Shown in pieces: positions 46,209-55,320 of a stretch of DNA of 64,000 nucleotides; the first letter of the stretch is position 1; each line of letters opens with the position of its first letter. Origin of the DNA: SAR324 cluster bacterium. Lineage in GTDB: Bacteria > SAR324 > XYD2-FULL-50-16. The stretch lies in NCBI GenBank assembly GCA_028282885.1, contig JANQGX010000058.1:1-64000 (forward strand), written 5' to 3'. A program made the translations under genes and the position numbers. Under the pieces are notes generated by a model. The model was not told the DNA's origin. It did not search any database and worked only from the letters and a program-made list of their open reading frames with translations.

Positions 46209-47342
46209 ATGGATTTCATTGTCAATTTGAAGCGCCAGGAAGATTTAGATGGTGTTTTATCTTTGCCCGCTGATAATATCCTCGTACAGCCTGCAGGATA
46301 CTCCCGCAATGGAGGTGTGGGTCTGGCTGAAATCGGGGACATCCTGGCCCGGATTGCCAGTCAAGGGAAAAAAGCTATACTAGCCTGGGATGGTCTTTTT
46401 TGTGAAAGCGAGGTGAACGACAAATTTTTAAAAATCGAAGCCTCGTTGCCATCTTTTGATGCCATCCGTTTTCTGGATCCGGGTATTGGGAGATTGTTGA
46501 ACACTGAATGCTCCGACCTGAAAACAGAGCTTTCCCTGGAACACGGCAGTTTAAGCAAAGTGGCTATTCTCACTTGGGTGGAGCTTTTCAAACCTGGGAT
46601 AGAAAAAGTTATCCTATCTAGTCAAATACCCCTGGAGAGACTGCAATCGATTACTCCGGATATTTCTGTAAAAACCGAAATAATGGGGTTTGGACCTCTG
46701 GAGATGTTTTACTCCAATCGAAAACTCCTAAACCGGATACCAGAACCAGACAAAGCTTTGGAGGAGAGGTGGAAGATAGCCAGTGAGGATAGACCTGATC
46801 AACTGAACCAAATATTCCAATCAGAAAGGGGAACGCTTGTATTCTACGACAAGCTTCTGAATATCATGTATCTTGGTGATCGTCTGGAGGAGGCGGGAAT
46901 TGACGCTTTAAGGCTCGAATACCAGACAACGGAACAGTTGGAGCAGATTGGTGATATCTTGATGAGATCAAGCGCTAAAGAAGAGTTTGATATCCCTGAT
47001 GAAATAATCGAAACCGGGGGATTTATCAGAGACAATCGTTCAAATGAACATTTTGTCAAGCTAACCAACCGATATCTTAAAAGAAAAATCGAACACAAAA
47101 TAGGTGAGATACTTGAATCGGCTAAGTCATGTTACACTGTTTTCAGCCTGGATCGGGCATTGCCACTTCCACAGCAGGTTGCTTTGATCTCACCCGAAGG
47201 AAAAGACCTCATGATTGAACTGCGACACGTGAGGGATTTAAAGGGAAATGAATACTCCGGCAATCTACCCCCGGGCATCTATCGACTGGATTGGGTAAAA
47301 TATGCAGTTCCCGGCACTTTGATGACACTTGTTGCCCCATAG
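46209..47342 (+). CDS. Divergent peptidase-U32-family protein
   Basis: The 377-residue protein fits the U32 (UbiU/UbiV/YhbU-like) TIM-barrel family: VILSSQIPLERLQSITPDISVKTEIMGFGPLEMFYSNRKLL around 136-176 corresponds to the family's E.f..G.l...yS.rC.L region. The cluster cysteines that UbiV-type members use there are missing (NRK in place of the R-C), and other cysteines are scattered, so [4Fe-4S] binding is doubtful. U32 proteins act in RNA hydroxylation or ubiquinone pathways; the function here is unknown. The stop lies one base from the convergent TPR stop. Confidence 0.65.
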   Translation: MDFIVNLKRQEDLDGVLSLPADNILVQPAGYSRNGGVGLAEIGDILARIASQGKKAILAWDGLFCESEVNDKFLKIEASLPSFDAIRFLDPGIGRLLNTECSDLKTELSLEHGSLSKVAILTWVELFKPGIEKVILSSQIPLERLQSITPDISVKTEIMGFGPLEMFYSNRKLLNRIPEPDKALEERWKIASEDRPDQLNQIFQSERGTLVFYDKLLNIMYLGDRLEEAGIDALRLEYQTTEQLEQIGDILMRSSAKEEFDIPDEIIETGGFIRDNRSNEHFVKLTNRYLKRKIEHKIGEILESAKSCYTVFSLDRALPLPQQVALISPEGKDLMIELRHVRDLKGNEYSGNLPPGIYRLDWVKYAVPGTLMTLVAP

Positions 47343-47343
47343 T

Positions 47344-48312
47344 TCAATCAAAAGGTGACTCAAACTTCTTCTTGGCTTCTTTCTGTTCATTCTGGTTCAT
47401 TGACTGGTAATTTTCATAGGCCTGGGATGCCTTGCTGATATTGCCCAATCTTTCTTCTATAACACGTTTGGTATTGAAGGCTTCCTTATTGGCAGGATCT
47501 TTTGCAATAGCCCGATCACACGATTCTGCCGCCTCTTTAAAATCCTCTTTCGAAAGCAGGATTTTTGCTTTCAATAAGAAGTTCTCTGCCGTCTCTTCTT
47601 TATCCAGCACCTGGTTAATTAACTGCAGGCTCTTTTTTACCAGGGTCTCTTTATCTTCCTCAGATTTAACTTTATCGGATTTTTGCAGGTAAGCATTAGC
47701 CAGGTTTGATCTTGCCACCAGAAATCCCCGGTTTTTCTTTATTGATTTTTTAAAGGACTCAATCGATGCGTTGATATTCCCCTGGTTTAGCTGGATTACA
47801 CCAAGATTGTTGTTGGCTTTGAAGTCGTGTGGGTTGCTCTTGAGCGTTTTCGCAATAAACTGTTTTTTTCGTTCCGCAGCAGCGTTTTTTTTGTCTCCAA
47901 GTCTCTCGTACAGGTTTATTACGTCCTTGTAGATTTCCAGTCGCGTGGCATCGATTTTGAGTGCGTTATTGAAGAAAACAATACTTTTTTTGGCGTTTTT
48001 GATTCCGTCCATCATACTTAAGGTCTTCCCCATACCGATATGAGCATCAATGCACTGCTTATCCTCGGCAATTGCTTCGTTAAAAGCAGCCATGGCTTCA
48101 TCGAATTTGCCCATTTTCTGAAACAGGTAGCCCTCATTTATAGATGGACTACTTGATCCTTTTTTTAACAGGAATGATGGATTCAACAATTTGTCGATAA
48201 ATTTTAGCTTCACACGCGGGGGTGAATATTTAGCCGGCTTTTCAGTGGTCTCTTTTTTCCCGCCATTCTCGTTTTCCGCTTCGTTTTGGGGATTCGTCTC
48301 TTCTGGATTCAT
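47344..48312 (-). CDS. TPR-repeat protein, 322 aa
   Basis: This soluble protein has a charged, Asn/Glu-rich N-terminal ~55 residues and then about five or six TPR units: GYLFQKMGKFDEAMAAFNEAI, KNAKKSIVFFNNALKID, ANNNLGVIQLNQGNINASIE, and KILLSKEDFKEAAESCDRAI among them. It ends in a Lys/Glu-rich tail. There is no signal peptide. It is likely a scaffold protein of unknown partner, and is read alone on the minus strand. Confidence 0.82.
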   Translation of the reverse strand: MNPEETNPQNEAENENGGKKETTEKPAKYSPPRVKLKFIDKLLNPSFLLKKGSSSPSINEGYLFQKMGKFDEAMAAFNEAIAEDKQCIDAHIGMGKTLSMMDGIKNAKKSIVFFNNALKIDATRLEIYKDVINLYERLGDKKNAAAERKKQFIAKTLKSNPHDFKANNNLGVIQLNQGNINASIESFKKSIKKNRGFLVARSNLANAYLQKSDKVKSEEDKETLVKKSLQLINQVLDKEETAENFLLKAKILLSKEDFKEAAESCDRAIAKDPANKEAFNTKRVIEERLGNISKASQAYENYQSMNQNEQKEAKKKFESPFD

Positions 48313-48680
48313 TGAATGTGTTGATAATAATTTTAAGGATTGTATTCAGGTGTAGCTGCTGCTTTTTTCTCGTCACTATTGTCTCAAAAAAAAGTCGGCT
48401 TTCCAATTAATATTAGAAATATTAAGCAATAATAATAAGATAGTCTATCAGTCCATTTACAGAATAAAGATCGGTGAAGTCCGCTAACAACCAATGTCTG
48501 GCAGGGATGATTCAATCCCCGAAAGCAACAGAATAAAACATGCTGCATTTTTTTTCTTAAAGGCTGCGGTTCCGGGAAATATGGAATGAGTTGTGAATTA
48601 TTCGTATCAGGATTTTGAACGGATTCAGTAGAAAACCTGAGAAACAGACAAATGGTTAAAACTCATTGAGGAGTAAACTG
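48313..48680. other. Divergent intergenic region, TPR / mltB-like
   Basis: This 368-base stretch lies between the divergent TPR and transglycosylase genes. It is AT-rich around 48390-48450 and holds an eight-T run near 48549-48556. No small gene, strong hairpin or consensus promoter pair was identified. A GAGGAG ribosome site (48668-48673) precedes the mltB-like ATG. Confidence 0.5.
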
Positions 48681-49640
48681 ATGCGGACTATCAAATTTTC
48701 CAGTAAACTGTTTTATCTCATCATACCAGCGATTCTGATCATCACCGTTCCACTCCATGTCAAGGCAAGCCAATATCGCTTTTCCAAAGCGGAAAAATCT
48801 CTTCTGATGGGCGTTTTAGAAGAAAGCGGATTCAAAAAAGACTATCTTGAAACCGTTATTCATGACAACAGGTTACGCAGGATCCCTGTGCTGGTTACAA
48901 GAAACGTCCATAATAAAGAAAATCCAAGGAACTACGAGAATTTCTATAATGCCTACTCCATCAAAATTGCGAAGCGCTTCTCCAGAAAGTGGCGCACAAC
49001 TTTGCACAGAGCCAGCACAAAGTTTGAAGTTGATAAAGAGGTTTTGGTGGCTATTCTGCTAATCGAAACCGGCTTTGGCAACATCCTGGGGCGATATCCC
49101 GTCATATCAGTTTTCTCTTCAATTATTGTTGAACACGATTCAAAGAAAAAGCAGTTAGGAAAAAAGCTGAAACTCAATGAGGAAGAAGCTTATGTACTGC
49201 GCAGGCTTACCAAAAAATCAGAATGGGCCAAAGGTGAACTGTCCGCTCTGTTGAAAATCTCTCAAAAAACCAGCCAAAACCCCTTCGGATTCAAAGGAAG
49301 CTACGCAGGTGCTTTCGGTATCCCCCAATTCCTGCCCAGCAGCTACCTGAAGTGGGGATACGATAGTGACAAAAACGGATTTGTGAATCTCTTTTTATTC
49401 CCCGATGCCATTTACTCAACAGCCAATTATCTGAAAGCTCACGGTTGGAAAAAAGGTCTTTACCGAGAATCAAATAAAGATGTAATCTATACCTACAACC
49501 GTAGTGACGTTTATGTTGAGGCGGTCCTCAAAGTCGCAAAAAAAATTAAAGATATTAAAATCCCTGAATATCAAAATAGCAGCAGACAAACGGGTCTTTA
49601 TCCGGAAGGCAGAATAACGAAAAAAGGATCAACATCCTGA
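48681..49640 (+). CDS. MltB-like lytic murein transglycosylase
   Basis: MltB-type enzymes cleave the glycan strands of peptidoglycan to 1,6-anhydro ends in the periplasm. The protein has 319 residues from ATG 48681, chosen for its GAGGAG site. A signal peptide (FYLIIPAILIITVPLHVKA) is present. The SLT_2 domain shows VAILLIETGFGNILGRYPV with the catalytic Glu, SYAGAFGIPQFLPSSYLKWG and DAIYSTANYLKAHGW. No lipobox is seen, so it is likely soluble or loosely bound. clpS follows by 19 bases. Confidence 0.93.
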   Translation: MRTIKFSSKLFYLIIPAILIITVPLHVKASQYRFSKAEKSLLMGVLEESGFKKDYLETVIHDNRLRRIPVLVTRNVHNKENPRNYENFYNAYSIKIAKRFSRKWRTTLHRASTKFEVDKEVLVAILLIETGFGNILGRYPVISVFSSIIVEHDSKKKQLGKKLKLNEEEAYVLRRLTKKSEWAKGELSALLKISQKTSQNPFGFKGSYAGAFGIPQFLPSSYLKWGYDSDKNGFVNLFLFPDAIYSTANYLKAHGWKKGLYRESNKDVIYTYNRSDVYVEAVLKVAKKIKDIKIPEYQNSSRQTGLYPEGRITKKGSTS

Positions 49641-49659
49641 TTGTCAAGCAACAAGGAAC

Positions 49660-49977
49660 ATGTCAGACAAAAATTCAATTGATAACTTCAACCAGACCTT
49701 TGTTGAAGATGACAGTAAAATTGAACTCCCCCGTCTGTACAAAGTTGTTCTGCATAATGATGACTACACTCCCATGGATTTCGTCGTGCAAATCCTGATG
49801 AGCGTTTTCAAAAAAGATGAGATTGCTGCCACTCAGATCATGCTGAATGTCCATAACCTGGGACGTGGTGTTTGCGGCGTTTTTACTTACGAAATAGCAG
49901 AAACCAAGGTTGCACGAGTCCATCAGCTAGCCGAGCAAAATGAATACCCTTTACATGCCAGCATGGAGGCAGAATAG
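49660..49977 (+). CDS. clpS: ClpS adaptor of ClpAP protease
   Basis: ClpS delivers N-degron substrates to ClpA. The 105-residue protein has the conserved VVLHNDDYTPMDFVV (about 28-42; Asn-Asp-Asp pocket residues), the His-containing VHNLGRGVCGVFTYEIAETKV, and the flexible acidic N-terminus that inserts into ClpA. Length is normal. It lies 6 bases before clpA. Confidence 0.97.
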   Translation: MSDKNSIDNFNQTFVEDDSKIELPRLYKVVLHNDDYTPMDFVVQILMSVFKKDEIAATQIMLNVHNLGRGVCGVFTYEIAETKVARVHQLAEQNEYPLHASMEAE

Positions 49978-49983
49978 ACTATT

Positions 49984-52251
49984 ATGAGCGAAAAAAACCG
50001 AGATGACAGGATACTCAGCAGGGAGCTAGAAATCTCTCTCATTTCTGCTGTTCGAGACGCACAAAAGAGGAGACACGAATATGTAACTCTCGAACACGTG
50101 TTTTACGCAATCCTGTTTGATCCCAAGACTGCGAGGATACTGGAGGAATGTGGAGGAAATGTATCCGAACTCAAAGCAATGCTGGACCAACACCTCTCTT
50201 CCAAAATCGAACCGCTTCCTGAAAATATAGTTCAGGATCCCATCCAAACCCTGGCCTTCCAAAGACTGATGCAACGGGTCATGACGCACATTCAAAGCTC
50301 CGGTAAAAAGGTGGCTGATGGTGGAGATGTGCTCGCTGCGCTGTTTAAGGAGATCGATTCCCATGCGGTCTATTTTCTCAAATCACAAGGTATAACCCGC
50401 CTGGATGTATTGAGAACGATTTCCAGTTATCAGGATGAAGACCCTCTGGGTGCCGATTTGGAAGAGAAAAAGCAGGACGTTGGAGAAAAGCAGAAATCAA
50501 ACAAGAAAAGTGCCCTGGCTGCCTACACCAGCAACCTGACCCAAATGGCAGAAGAGGGTAAGATCGATCCCGTAATCGGCAGGGAGGATATCATCGACAG
50601 GACGATGCAGGTTCTTTGTCGCAGAAGAAAGAATAACCCGATTTTTGTTGGGGATCCGGGTGTTGGTAAAACGGCCATATCTGAAGGGCTGGCTTTGAAA
50701 ATAAAATCCGGTAACATCCCTGAAATCCTGTCTGACGCCGAGATATTCTGTCTTGATATGGGTGCTCTGCTGGCGGGAACTAAATTCAGGGGTGATTTTG
50801 AACACCGATTAAAAGGAGTGTTGACGGAAGTGTCCAAACACGACAACGCCATACTCTTTATAGATGAGATTCATACAATCGTCGGTGCCGGATCTACCAG
50901 TGGCAGTTCCATGGACGCTTCCAATATTCTCAAGCCGGCGTTGGTCTCGGAGAACGTTAAATGTATTGGGGCGACAACCTACACCGAATACCGTAACTTT
51001 TTCGAAAAGGACAGGGCGCTCTCCAGAAGGTTCCAGAAAATCGATATCAACGAACCTTCGGTTCCGGAAACTGTTAAAATTCTGAAGGGTCTCAAGACCA
51101 AGTATGAAGAACACTACGGTATCCGTTACTCAGGCACGGCCATTAAAAGCGCAGCCGAACTGTCCGCCAGATATATAAACGATCGATTCCTGCCGGACAA
51201 GGCAATTGACGTTGTCGATGAAGCAGGTGCCGCATGCATGCTGCTTCCCGCCAATAGAAAGAAAACGGTGATCAACGTTCCCGATATTGAGAGAGTTGTG
51301 TCGCAGATGGCCCGAATTCCCATCCGACAAGCTGCCAAGGCGGATGGTGAATCTCTGAAAGTCCTGAGCCAGAGCCTTCAGGAACGAGTTTTTGGGCAGG
51401 ATGAGGCCATAGAGCATATAGCAACCAGTATCAAGCGTAACAAAGCGGGATTGGGGCATCCTGAAAAACCAATCGGATCTTTTCTGTTCACCGGACCCAC
51501 AGGGGTTGGGAAAACAGAAGTCAGCAGACAGATTGCGGATTTACTGGGAATTCATTTTGAGCGTTATGACATGAGTGAATATATGGAAAAACACTCTGTA
51601 TCTCGATTGATTGGCGCTCCTCCGGGATACGTGGGATTTGAGCAGGGTGGATTGCTTACCGAAGCGATAAGAAAACATCCGCACACCGTGCTGTTGCTCG
51701 ACGAGATCGAAAAAGCTCATCTGGATATCTACAATATCCTGCTTCAGATTATGGATCATGCAACCCTGACAGACAACAACGGACAGGAAGCCGATTTTCG
51801 AAATGTCATTCTGATTATGACCTCAAACGCAGGATCCATGGAAAGAGGGGCCAAAGCAATTGGATTTGGTGCGACCAACCAGGATAAGGAGATGGATGCT
51901 GTCAACAAGCTCTTTCCGCCTGAATTTCGAAATCGACTGGATGCAACTGTCACCTTTAATTCACTGACCACCAAGGTTATGAAATCCATCGTTGACAAGT
52001 TTATCATGGAACTTGAAGATCAGCTCAAGAGCAAGAAGGTAACCTTTGAACTGACCGAAAGTGCAAGAACCTGGCTGGCTAAACGAGGATACAGTGAAGA
52101 GTATGGTGCCCGTCCCCTTGCAAGGGTAATCCAGAAAGAGATCAAGGACCGGTTGTCCGATGAGATTCTGTTTGGAGAGTTGATGAAAGGCGGATCCGTA
52201 CGCATCTCAACCAAAAAGGATCAGATCATACATACTATTACACCTGCCTAA
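49984..52251 (+). CDS. clpA: ClpA ATPase subunit of ClpAP
   Basis: ClpA unfolds proteins and feeds them to ClpP. The 755-residue protein has the N-terminal Clp_N repeats, then two AAA+ domains: D1 Walker A GDPGVGKTAISEG and Walker B ILFIDEIHTIVGAG; D2 Walker A GPTGVGKTEVSRQ and Walker B VLLLDEIEKAH. A ClpP-binding IGF tripeptide occurs in AIGFGATNQ, and the C-terminal domain includes EEYGARPLARVIQ. clpP is not in the window. It lacks the ClpB coiled-coil middle domain, which confirms ClpA. Confidence 0.97.
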   Translation: MSEKNRDDRILSRELEISLISAVRDAQKRRHEYVTLEHVFYAILFDPKTARILEECGGNVSELKAMLDQHLSSKIEPLPENIVQDPIQTLAFQRLMQRVMTHIQSSGKKVADGGDVLAALFKEIDSHAVYFLKSQGITRLDVLRTISSYQDEDPLGADLEEKKQDVGEKQKSNKKSALAAYTSNLTQMAEEGKIDPVIGREDIIDRTMQVLCRRRKNNPIFVGDPGVGKTAISEGLALKIKSGNIPEILSDAEIFCLDMGALLAGTKFRGDFEHRLKGVLTEVSKHDNAILFIDEIHTIVGAGSTSGSSMDASNILKPALVSENVKCIGATTYTEYRNFFEKDRALSRRFQKIDINEPSVPETVKILKGLKTKYEEHYGIRYSGTAIKSAAELSARYINDRFLPDKAIDVVDEAGAACMLLPANRKKTVINVPDIERVVSQMARIPIRQAAKADGESLKVLSQSLQERVFGQDEAIEHIATSIKRNKAGLGHPEKPIGSFLFTGPTGVGKTEVSRQIADLLGIHFERYDMSEYMEKHSVSRLIGAPPGYVGFEQGGLLTEAIRKHPHTVLLLDEIEKAHLDIYNILLQIMDHATLTDNNGQEADFRNVILIMTSNAGSMERGAKAIGFGATNQDKEMDAVNKLFPPEFRNRLDATVTFNSLTTKVMKSIVDKFIMELEDQLKSKKVTFELTESARTWLAKRGYSEEYGARPLARVIQKEIKDRLSDEILFGELMKGGSVRISTKKDQIIHTITPA

Positions 52252-52268
52252 AAAGTCTTTCTTAAAAA

Positions 52269-52296
52269 AAGCTAGTAAGTCCAATCTTACTAGCTT
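52269..52296 (-). terminator. Intrinsic terminator of fmdB-like gene (and perhaps clpA)
   Basis: An 11-base perfect stem, AAGCTAGTAAG (52269-52279) with CTTACTAGCTT (52286-52296), encloses a six-base loop. Seven A residues on the plus strand (52264-52270) read as seven T's after the stem on the minus strand, so it is a strong rho-independent terminator for the minus-strand gene. It also lies 17 bases after clpA and could act in that direction, though without a T-run. Confidence 0.85.
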
Positions 52297-52357
52297 AAGA
52301 TTCTTCCTTATCATATCCAACAAAACCGGACATCGATCAGTCAGATAGTCGTGATGA

Positions 52358-52744
52358 CTAGGAAGCTTTTGATTTGGGAACGGCACTGGAGGAAGATTTA
52401 CCGGAGTCGCTTTTTTGGGAGCTTTCTCCGCTACTTTTTGTTGTAGATTCCGTGGATTTTTTGTCGGATGCGGTTGTAGAAGAACCGTTGTTTCCATTTT
52501 CAGATTTTGGAGTACTAGTCCCATCAGCTGTACTACTACCATTGGTGGTGCTATTCCCGTTACCGTTTCCGTAACCATCCTTGTACCAGCCCCCGCCTTT
52601 AAGGTGAAATGCAGCCATTGATGTTTTCTTTGACAAGGTCTTTTCACCGCATGAGGGGCATTGTGTCAAGGGCGCATCAGAAAATTTCTGGATGACTTCA
52701 ATTTCTTCATTACAGCTATTGCAAAAATACTCATAAATCGGCAT
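52358..52744 (-). CDS. FmdB-family zinc-ribbon protein with low-complexity tail
   Basis: FmdB-like proteins carry a small zinc ribbon of unclear, possibly regulatory function. The start is set at ATG 52744, giving MPIYEYFC, the family's normal N-terminus; an in-frame ATG 12 codons upstream lacks support. The 128-residue protein has the ribbon cysteines in YEYFCNSCNEE and TQCPSCGEK. The C-terminal ~70 residues are a Ser/Thr/Asn/Gly/Lys-rich low-complexity tail, longer than usual for the family and probably disordered. Its transcript ends at the terminator at 52269-52296. Confidence 0.9.
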   Translation of the reverse strand: MPIYEYFCNSCNEEIEVIQKFSDAPLTQCPSCGEKTLSKKTSMAAFHLKGGGWYKDGYGNGNGNSTTNGSSTADGTSTPKSENGNNGSSTTASDKKSTESTTKSSGESSQKSDSGKSSSSAVPKSKAS

Positions 52745-52901
52745 ATCCCATCTCTGAAACGGAGTTAATACTTTGACCATACCGCAGTATGGTTAGAAGA
52801 AGTCTCGTTTTTTACAGTTCACTTTCCAGAATATAAAATACGGTTGCGCTAGTCAAGACGGTCCAATATCAGTCGTTTACTATATGACTGCTTGATACAG
52901 C

Positions 52902-54413
52902 TTAGAAATTCTTTTTATCCGTGTGTCTGCGCCCAAGATTTTCAGGGGGGTTGGGATCAAGCGGATGAGTGACTTGTCTTCTTCTGGCAAAATTTCGTCT
53001 GGAGAAATCCTGAACTTTGGGATGCATTGAAGTTTGATCAATATCTAAAGTCTTAGCATATTTTTCAAAATCACTGCGATACGGGTAAAGTAGAAACTGT
53101 TTTTCCAAGGGATGAACAGCAAATACCCGTTCTCTGATAATATTTTTTGTGATCTTGAAAGGTTTGCGCAGTAGTGGTCGAAACAGGTAGTTAGATGCTT
53201 GCAGAGGATGCGGCGCATAGCTTCTTTGTCCAATTTGGCCCCGAGATATTATCTCATCCTGCTGATCCTTTTTGCTCGAAGATCCCGTATAAGCTAAGGC
53301 ATTGGATAGTGAGCTTAACCCGGGGGAATAATAATGCGCAGAAGATTTGGTTTCCGCTTTGGTATTGAAATACCATTGCTTACCGGCTATCTCTGGTTTC
53401 GGTGCCTCGTCAAGTTCGACTGTTACAAAAAGGTCTAGTGAAACAGGAGGTAAAATGTATGCTGCAATATCTGACTTATCGGTAGCAGGAATCTCGAAAC
53501 TCGAAATAACAGGCATCGGGATTTCAGACAGGGATTCAGGTTGCGGTAACTGATTCAGAAAACTGTTATAGAGATTAAAAGAACGCTTTGTTTTGCCCTG
53601 GCTATCCTCTGTTTCCGATTGGTTCAATCTATCGTAAAAGCTATCTCCTCTAAAGAAATTCAATCCCTTTTCAGAAGAATCGATAATTGGCTTCAGGTGA
53701 TATAAGATTTTTCTTCTTGTGTTTTTTTTCTCTTTTGCACGCTGTATTATTAATTCTGTATCTTTGAAAATTAAATTTTCAGTCAGCTTCAAATTTGATA
53801 AGTTCTTCTCATCGGCATGGGAATACTGCAATAGCAGCATCTGTTCAAGATTCTTATAGACTGTTTCAATAACACTGTCTTTCGTTTTGATGGGAACAAA
53901 AATCCGTAAAGGCATAGCCCGTCTGCCTTTGGTTAAAACCCTCAATCCAAGATCAATTCCAAGCCCTTTCTTCAATGTTTCAGTCAGATAACCACCTTGA
54001 CGGGAGGATTCCTCCGGTTCGGTAATGAATTGAATGCCTTTCAGAAAACGTCCTGCGAGATCGAATCTCATCCCGATATTCTGAAGCAGTTTTTCCGTTT
54101 CTCGGTAAAACAGGCTGCTGGAAACACTTTCCAGGACGTGATTCGCATTGCCAAAGTGGGAGGATTGTGGTTCTGCGTCGAGGTAATACTGAAAAATCAC
54201 CTGCAGGATCGAATCGGCCAGCCTAAGATAAACAACATCCAGATTGATGGCGGCAGGGATTCCCAGGATAAGGTTGCCATGAAGACCATGAGGTGAATCC
54301 AGTGTGAGCCTCACAGCAGGTTCAACCAAAACACAGTCTTTGATATTGGACGCAATACCTAATAAGATTGTGTTTTTATCACCGTATTTTATAATAGGAT
54401 CAAAAGGCTTCAT
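52902..54413 (-). CDS. Hypothetical protein, 503 aa
   Basis: No family is recognised. From ATG 54413 the protein has 503 residues; an upstream in-frame start at 54569 adds 52 residues that are not protein-like at their end, and was not used. The N-terminal ~230 residues show alternating hydrophobic strands and helices (CVLVEPAVRLTLDSPHGLHGN, VVYLRLADSILQVIFQYYL). The C-terminal half is polar and low in structure, ending in an Arg/Lys-rich basic tail (FSRRNFARRRQV). There is no signal peptide. It is read alone on the minus strand, with no informative neighbour. Confidence 0.65.
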   Translation of the reverse strand: MKPFDPIIKYGDKNTILLGIASNIKDCVLVEPAVRLTLDSPHGLHGNLILGIPAAINLDVVYLRLADSILQVIFQYYLDAEPQSSHFGNANHVLESVSSSLFYRETEKLLQNIGMRFDLAGRFLKGIQFITEPEESSRQGGYLTETLKKGLGIDLGLRVLTKGRRAMPLRIFVPIKTKDSVIETVYKNLEQMLLLQYSHADEKNLSNLKLTENLIFKDTELIIQRAKEKKNTRRKILYHLKPIIDSSEKGLNFFRGDSFYDRLNQSETEDSQGKTKRSFNLYNSFLNQLPQPESLSEIPMPVISSFEIPATDKSDIAAYILPPVSLDLFVTVELDEAPKPEIAGKQWYFNTKAETKSSAHYYSPGLSSLSNALAYTGSSSKKDQQDEIISRGQIGQRSYAPHPLQASNYLFRPLLRKPFKITKNIIRERVFAVHPLEKQFLLYPYRSDFEKYAKTLDIDQTSMHPKVQDFSRRNFARRRQVTHPLDPNPPENLGRRHTDKKNF

Positions 54414-54696
54414 GTAGATTTTCTTATGTCTGAACGAACCAAAAACCGCAATGTACAAGTTTGATGATACAGCGGTTTTTAATATCAATATGAGTAAATT
54501 TTGCGGAATTGTAAAGATGCCAGTTTTTAAATAGAGTAAGAGTGTCAACTTAAATGGCTGTTCAATCACTTGGATTGATTAGCCGACACAAAACGGATTA
54601 AATCTAATGCCGCCACACATCGGCATCATACTAAAAATCTGTTTTGAGAGATGGTTTAGAAGACAATGCACAGACAACAATCAGGATAAAGCCCAA

Positions 54697-55041
54697 ATGT
54701 TCAAAACAGCCAAAATGGTTTTCATTATCTCAGTTCTGCTTACCGGAATTACGATGCACGCTTCAGGTTATAACGATACGGAATACGCCCGGTTTTTTAT
54801 CAATAAAAAGTGCCATAAATGTGATTTGTATAGAGCAAATTTCTCCGGTGCCGATTTGACGAACGCTGATTTCACAGGATCTAATCTGATTTTGGCCAAT
54901 TTCCAGAAGGCAACATTGCTGAATGTGGTCTTCAAAAATGCAACACTTACCGGTGCGAACTTCAGCGGTGCCATGTGGATAGACGGGTCGATATGCCAGC
55001 AAGGATCATATGGCAGATGCATTAAAAAGACGTCCAAATAG
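54697..55041 (+). CDS. Secreted pentapeptide-repeat protein
   Basis: From ATG 54697 the protein has 114 residues, opening with a signal segment (KMVFIISVLLTGITMHASG). The mature part has an N-terminal CHKC pair followed by pentapeptide repeats of the A(D/N)LxX type: LYRANFSGADLTNADFTGSNL and so on for about ten repeats, forming a right-handed beta-helix. The end is WIDGSICQQGSYGRC, a Cys-bearing cap common in secreted bacterial members. Their function is unknown. Confidence 0.85.
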   Translation: MFKTAKMVFIISVLLTGITMHASGYNDTEYARFFINKKCHKCDLYRANFSGADLTNADFTGSNLILANFQKATLLNVVFKNATLTGANFSGAMWIDGSICQQGSYGRCIKKTSK

Positions 55042-55320
55042 CTTAATTGAAATGACGACCAGATGCTCAATCGTATCGATTGGTCTTCAGTTCTTGATAA
55101 AAAACGGATAAAAAGTTAATCTACTGCAAGATCGAATCAGGAAAAACCGGCTTTCCAGGCAATTAGTTAAATCAGGTCAGGTCGGAACTCCTTGCTCATC
55201 ATCTTGAGAAGTCTTGATGATGCTTCTTACAGCAGGCAATATAAGCACAGACAGGTTAGGACTCTGATTATCCGAGTTAATGATCCGTTTTGTGTTAACC
55301 TTGGAATGCAATGGTTGCTT
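55042..55320. other. Intergenic region, pentapeptide gene / response regulator
   Basis: This 279-base stretch between two plus-strand genes has no coding sequence. A long upstream extension of the regulator's frame (from 55192) lacks a ribosome site and was not used. A GTCAGGTCGGA stretch near 55175 recalls the SRP RNA apical loop but does not fit it. Confidence 0.4.

Noticed and set aside
54414-54569. 52-residue upstream extension of the 503-residue unknown
   Set aside because: The extension overlaps the intergenic region and is not protein-like near its junction; ATG 54413 is a better start.
55175-55195. GTCAGGTCGGA resembling SRP RNA
   Set aside because: The conserved GGAAGGAAGCAGCC part and the pairing arms are missing.
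55192-55320. 43-residue upstream extension of the response regulator
   Set aside because: It has no ribosome site and adds no recognisable receiver sequence; the receiver begins just after ATG 55321.
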